NCBI GenBank assembly: GCA_947561585.1
Contig: CANNZV010000263.1
Location: 158,410-222,409 of the forward strand
Direction of reading: 5' to 3'
DNA length: 64,000 nt
Origin: Caprella mutica
Taxonomy: Eukaryota; Arthropoda; Malacostraca; Amphipoda; Caprellidae
Shown: positions 61,196 to 64,000 of the stretch, one piece after another
How positions within the stretch are numbered: the first letter of the stretch is position 1
Layout: every line of letters begins with the position of its first letter
Notes under the pieces: generated by a model
Seen by the model: only the letters and a program-made list of their open reading frames with translations
What the model was told of the DNA's origin: nothing
Databases searched by the model: none
Program-made: the position numbers and the translations under genes

Positions 61196-61776
61196 AGGTC
61201 CTCTCCAGGCTCCGGGAAAAAATTGAGTTTATTACTTAATATTATAGAACTAAGGTCTACGATCATTATTCCGCAAACCGCATACAATTCAGTTCAGTAT
61301 ATATTTTATTATTCGATTTCAAAGTTTTTTATTACTCTGTGAGCAACAATCGAGCGAATCTCCAACCTGACGCTGAGAAAGAAGATTGTACACTCTTTGT
61401 TTTGATTTCAAATTTAGATTTTTAAACAAACAATGCGTTGTTGGACTTCTTTTGAGATATTAATTGTTTCTAAAAGTATATAAACGTTTCTTTAATAAGT
61501 TTATCCAAATTTAAACCTTTAAATGAATAATAAATAGATTTATTAAACCGAATACCTAGTTGACAATCAAAACAAATGGTGTACATTCTTCTTCTTCAGA
61601 CTGAAAATTAGAAAGTCGGAAGTAAAATAGGTTTTGTAGAGTTAGGATTATAAAAATCTTTAAAAGCATATAAAATTAAAAACATGCTATCAAATTTCAT
61701 GGGGTTTCCAGTAAAATGATAAGAAACATTAGCCTCGTTAATTTAAGCAATAAAAATATTTGCTTGGAGGGGACCT
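61196..61776. mobile_element. TTAA-flanked MITE (piggyBac-like), 581 bp
   Basis: TTAA at 61,192-61,195 is followed by AGGTCCTCTCCAGGCT. The right end, AGCTTGG-like sequence ending GGAGGGGACCT, is followed by TTAA at 61,777-61,780. The ends pair over about 16 bp with three mismatches. The interior is AT-rich and non-coding. A perfect TTAA duplication supports a piggyBac-type origin. Confidence 0.75.
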
Positions 61777-62103
61777 TTAAGTAGACTCATAATTTGCAAT
61801 TACCTTTTCATTTTCCTCTTTAATATTAAAGTTAGCTAGGTGGGCTTCATTTACTATCACTACTTCAGCATTTAAATTTGCATAAAAATGAATTAATTCG
61901 ATACAGTGGTTAATTTCCTATCTAAATCAGTAAGTGTAGTTCGTTTATCTTTCATGTATTTCAGATTATATAATTAATTTAAATATGACGATAGTTATAA
62001 TAAAAAATTAAATATAAATGATTAACTTCTTTATCTCCTTTTTCTTAGTTTCTGTAACTTCAATATGTTTACTAATTGGTTTGGTATAGTAATAATAAAT
62101 AAA

Positions 62104-62612
62104 CCGGGAGTATATAATGGAAAGATAGCTTATTGGAAGAGAAAAGATACCAGGAATTGTATTGCTAAAACTTAGATAATTGAAAGAGATTTCGCTTCAA
62201 AATAGATTTCTTTAAGATACCGAATCGCGGTGCACTGTACTTTCTTTTATAAATCTTTAAGTAATCAAATCGATAGAACAAGAAATCAAATATATATCTT
62301 TTAGACTTCTTTTTCGTTTCTATTTCATTATTTTGTGTTTACTTATAGTAATCGAAAAGAAACCAGGAATAGATTATTGAAGATAGATTATTGAAAGAGA
62401 AAAGATACCAGGAATTGTATTGCTAAAACATAACTAATTGAAAGAGATTTTGCTTTAAAATAGATTTCTTTTAGATACCGAATCGCGGTGCACCGTATTT
62501 TCTTTTAGAAATCTTTAAGTAATCAAATCGACAAAACGAGAAATAAAATATCTATCTTTTAGCTTAGAGCGTACATATCTTTTTCGTTTCTACTTCATTA
62601 CTTTGTGATTTC
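62104..62612. repeat. Tandem duplication with about 258-bp period
   Basis: The words AAAAGATACCAGGAATTGTA, GATACCGAATCGCGGTGCAC and TTTTTCGTTTCTA occur twice in the same order and orientation. GATACCGAATCG is at 62,216 and 62,474. The copies differ by roughly 10% plus small indels. No ORF. Confidence 0.85.
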
Positions 62613-62890
62613 TGGGTATGCTAAGTATTGAACATGACGGAAACTTCCGTTCTGGGCCACGAACGTGCTAAAGTTTCTTAATGGTTAAAAATGTTCTATT
62701 GCGACTGCAATAAGATGCATAATAAAAAAATGAATTTCAGGAGATGAAGGGTTGAGCTGTTTTCGTCGTATCGTTTACAGGTAGAATAGATTAAAAATCA
62801 TTTCATGGTAAGTAAGTAATATTAGTTATTTACTGTAAAATTATTCTTAATCTGTCCTACATGCGTAAGTTACGGTGAAAAACAACTTAA

Positions 62891-63025
62891 CTGAAAATAG
62901 CCTAGGGTTAGGAATGTTCATCTACGAACATTCCTTGGTAAGTGACTGCATGCACTCACAGAGTAGCTTTTCTGCATCCATAAGCATAGTCACTGACAAC
63001 TACTAAACTGAAAATAGCCTAGGGT
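62891..63025. repeat. Direct repeat CTGAAAATAGCCTAGGGT with hairpin between
   Basis: The 18-bp direct repeat lies at 62,891-62,908 and 63,008-63,025. Immediately after the first copy is the perfect hairpin AGGAATGTTC-ATCTAC-GAACATTCCT (62,910-62,935). Confidence 0.85.
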
Positions 63026-63097
63026 ATTAAAATTTAAAGGAAAGAATAAAAAACAGTAGAGATAAAATTTTAATTCTCAAAAATTTAATGATTTGAT

Positions 63098-63205
63098 ATA
63101 ATAATTTTAGATTATAATTGAACATAATAATTTTAAATTATAATTGAACATAATAATTTTAAATTATAATTGAACATAATAATTTTGAATTATAATTTGG
63201 TATAA
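63098..63205. repeat. 26-bp AT-rich tandem repeat, about 4 copies
   Basis: Unit AATAATTTTAAATTATAATTGAACAT with small changes (TAGATTA, TGAATTA). Confidence 0.85.
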
Positions 63206-63300
63206 TAATTTTAGCAAAATGATAACAAATGTGTAGTTGTAAATAAAATTTTCAGTGAAGGATTAAAACAAGTTAAACAACAACCAATATTTAGTTGCTC

Positions 63301-63331
63301 TAACTCTTAATTAATAATTAATTAAGAGTTA
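63301..63331. repeat. Perfect hairpin, 14-bp arms
   Basis: TAACTCTTAATTAA, loop TAA, TTAATTAAGAGTTA. It is followed by TTAC; no terminator role is implied in a eukaryote. Confidence 0.9.
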
Positions 63332-64000
63332 ATTACATTGCATTCATTTCTCTGAGACTATTCCCCAAATAAAGTGACTAATCAGAGAGTTGGCTGTTCG
63401 CAAAGGAAGTTGAACTTGTGTGAATCACAGTGAGCAGCAATTAGGGGAAAAATGCCACCTTGCGTGACTCCAGTCAGTATACCGCAGGTGGATAGTTTCG
63501 CAACATTGGAGTACCTGTACAACATTGGTGAAACCTGCAAGCGAAACATCAGAATAAGAAATGTGTTGATAGAGGGTGGTGTCTGATATTAATGTTGAAA
63601 AGTACTTATAGAAATATATTTACTTTCAATTAATTTATTGTTCAAAGTATTTACTGCTCAATGAAGCTAAAAAGAAAATGTATTCTTGCACTCAGTGAGA
63701 TGACTTCACTCAAATGAGAGAAGGAGGTATGAACTGTTGTAATTTGTTAGGGATTGTCTTAACTTTTAGATTTTACCATGTTTATCATTTTAACGCTACT
63801 TGCTGTTTTGAATAATAGAATATTTTCATTTACCTGAGCGTCATTATTCAGTGCACCGAACCTGCTGTTATTTTCTTCAAAATATGCATGTCCAGTCCAC
63901 ATCTGAAACTGGTAATGTGTAGGTCCTGAAGAGGAAATGTTAAAAATTAGACACTGTTAATTTCAATGTGTTTTTCAATAATTTTGCTAATTTCAATAAT
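63332..64000. other. Right edge, no feature recognised
   Basis: Mixed AT-rich sequence. I see no ORF, repeat or element up to the end of the window. Confidence 0.4.

Overview
This window is eukaryotic nuclear DNA, most likely from an arthropod. It is AT-rich, has canonical GT-AG introns and AATAAA poly(A) signals, and is dominated by tandem repeats and transposable elements. The arthropod call is inference. It rests on a copia-type LTR element with the internal initiator-tRNA-Met primer site known from insect copia, an APE-type LINE whose ORF1 carries a PHD finger, mariner-like transposase remnants, and a small heat-shock protein gene. Species and order cannot be read from the sequence. No rRNA, tRNA, CRISPR array or bacterial-style operon was seen.

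Layout. 1-13,850: a 42-bp satellite (about 330 monomers, with higher-order duplications) that runs off the left edge. 13,851-16,250: unique AT-rich DNA with an inverted, decayed copy of the next satellite, a 36-bp palindrome and a TTAA-flanked MITE. 16,256-18,870: a modular 51-bp repeat. 19,755-19,991: a 237-bp MITE with a perfect 8-bp target duplication. About 20,200-25,780: a nearly full-length non-LTR retrotransposon whose ORF2 has one nonsense codon and one frameshift. 27,845-29,400: a long inverted-repeat element. 29,900-32,504: a candidate spliced transcript with little coding potential. 32,787-37,583: about 150 copies of a 32-bp satellite with no indel. 39,504-40,632: a non-autonomous DNA transposon with a perfect 8-bp target duplication.

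41,350-46,400 is the main host-gene area. It holds a three-exon small heat-shock (alpha-crystallin) gene with a five-monomer mini-array of the 42-bp satellite just upstream of its ATG and a MITE in intron 1, then a decayed neighbour, a LINE 3' fragment and a broken OTU-domain gene. 46,614-51,227: a complete copia-type element with identical 255-bp LTRs and a 5-bp target duplication, whose gag-pol frame is broken twice. 52,511-54,710: two 31-bp minisatellites flanking mariner-like debris. 54,777-56,546: an unrecognised spliced gene with a foldback MITE in its first visible intron. 56,636-58,739: a TA-flanked element. 58,742-64,000: mostly non-coding, with a promoter-like CRE/ATGGCG cluster, another TTAA-flanked MITE, a 258-bp tandem duplication and several perfect hairpins.

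Only three loci look like host genes: the small HSP, the 54.8-56.5 kb gene and, less surely, the 29.9-32.5 kb transcript. The very long open frames in the satellites are artefacts of repeat units that are multiples of three. The best-supported uncommon features are satellite monomers seeded in a stress-gene promoter, minisatellites without indels, and a series of DNA elements whose target duplications and terminal inverted repeats can be read directly.
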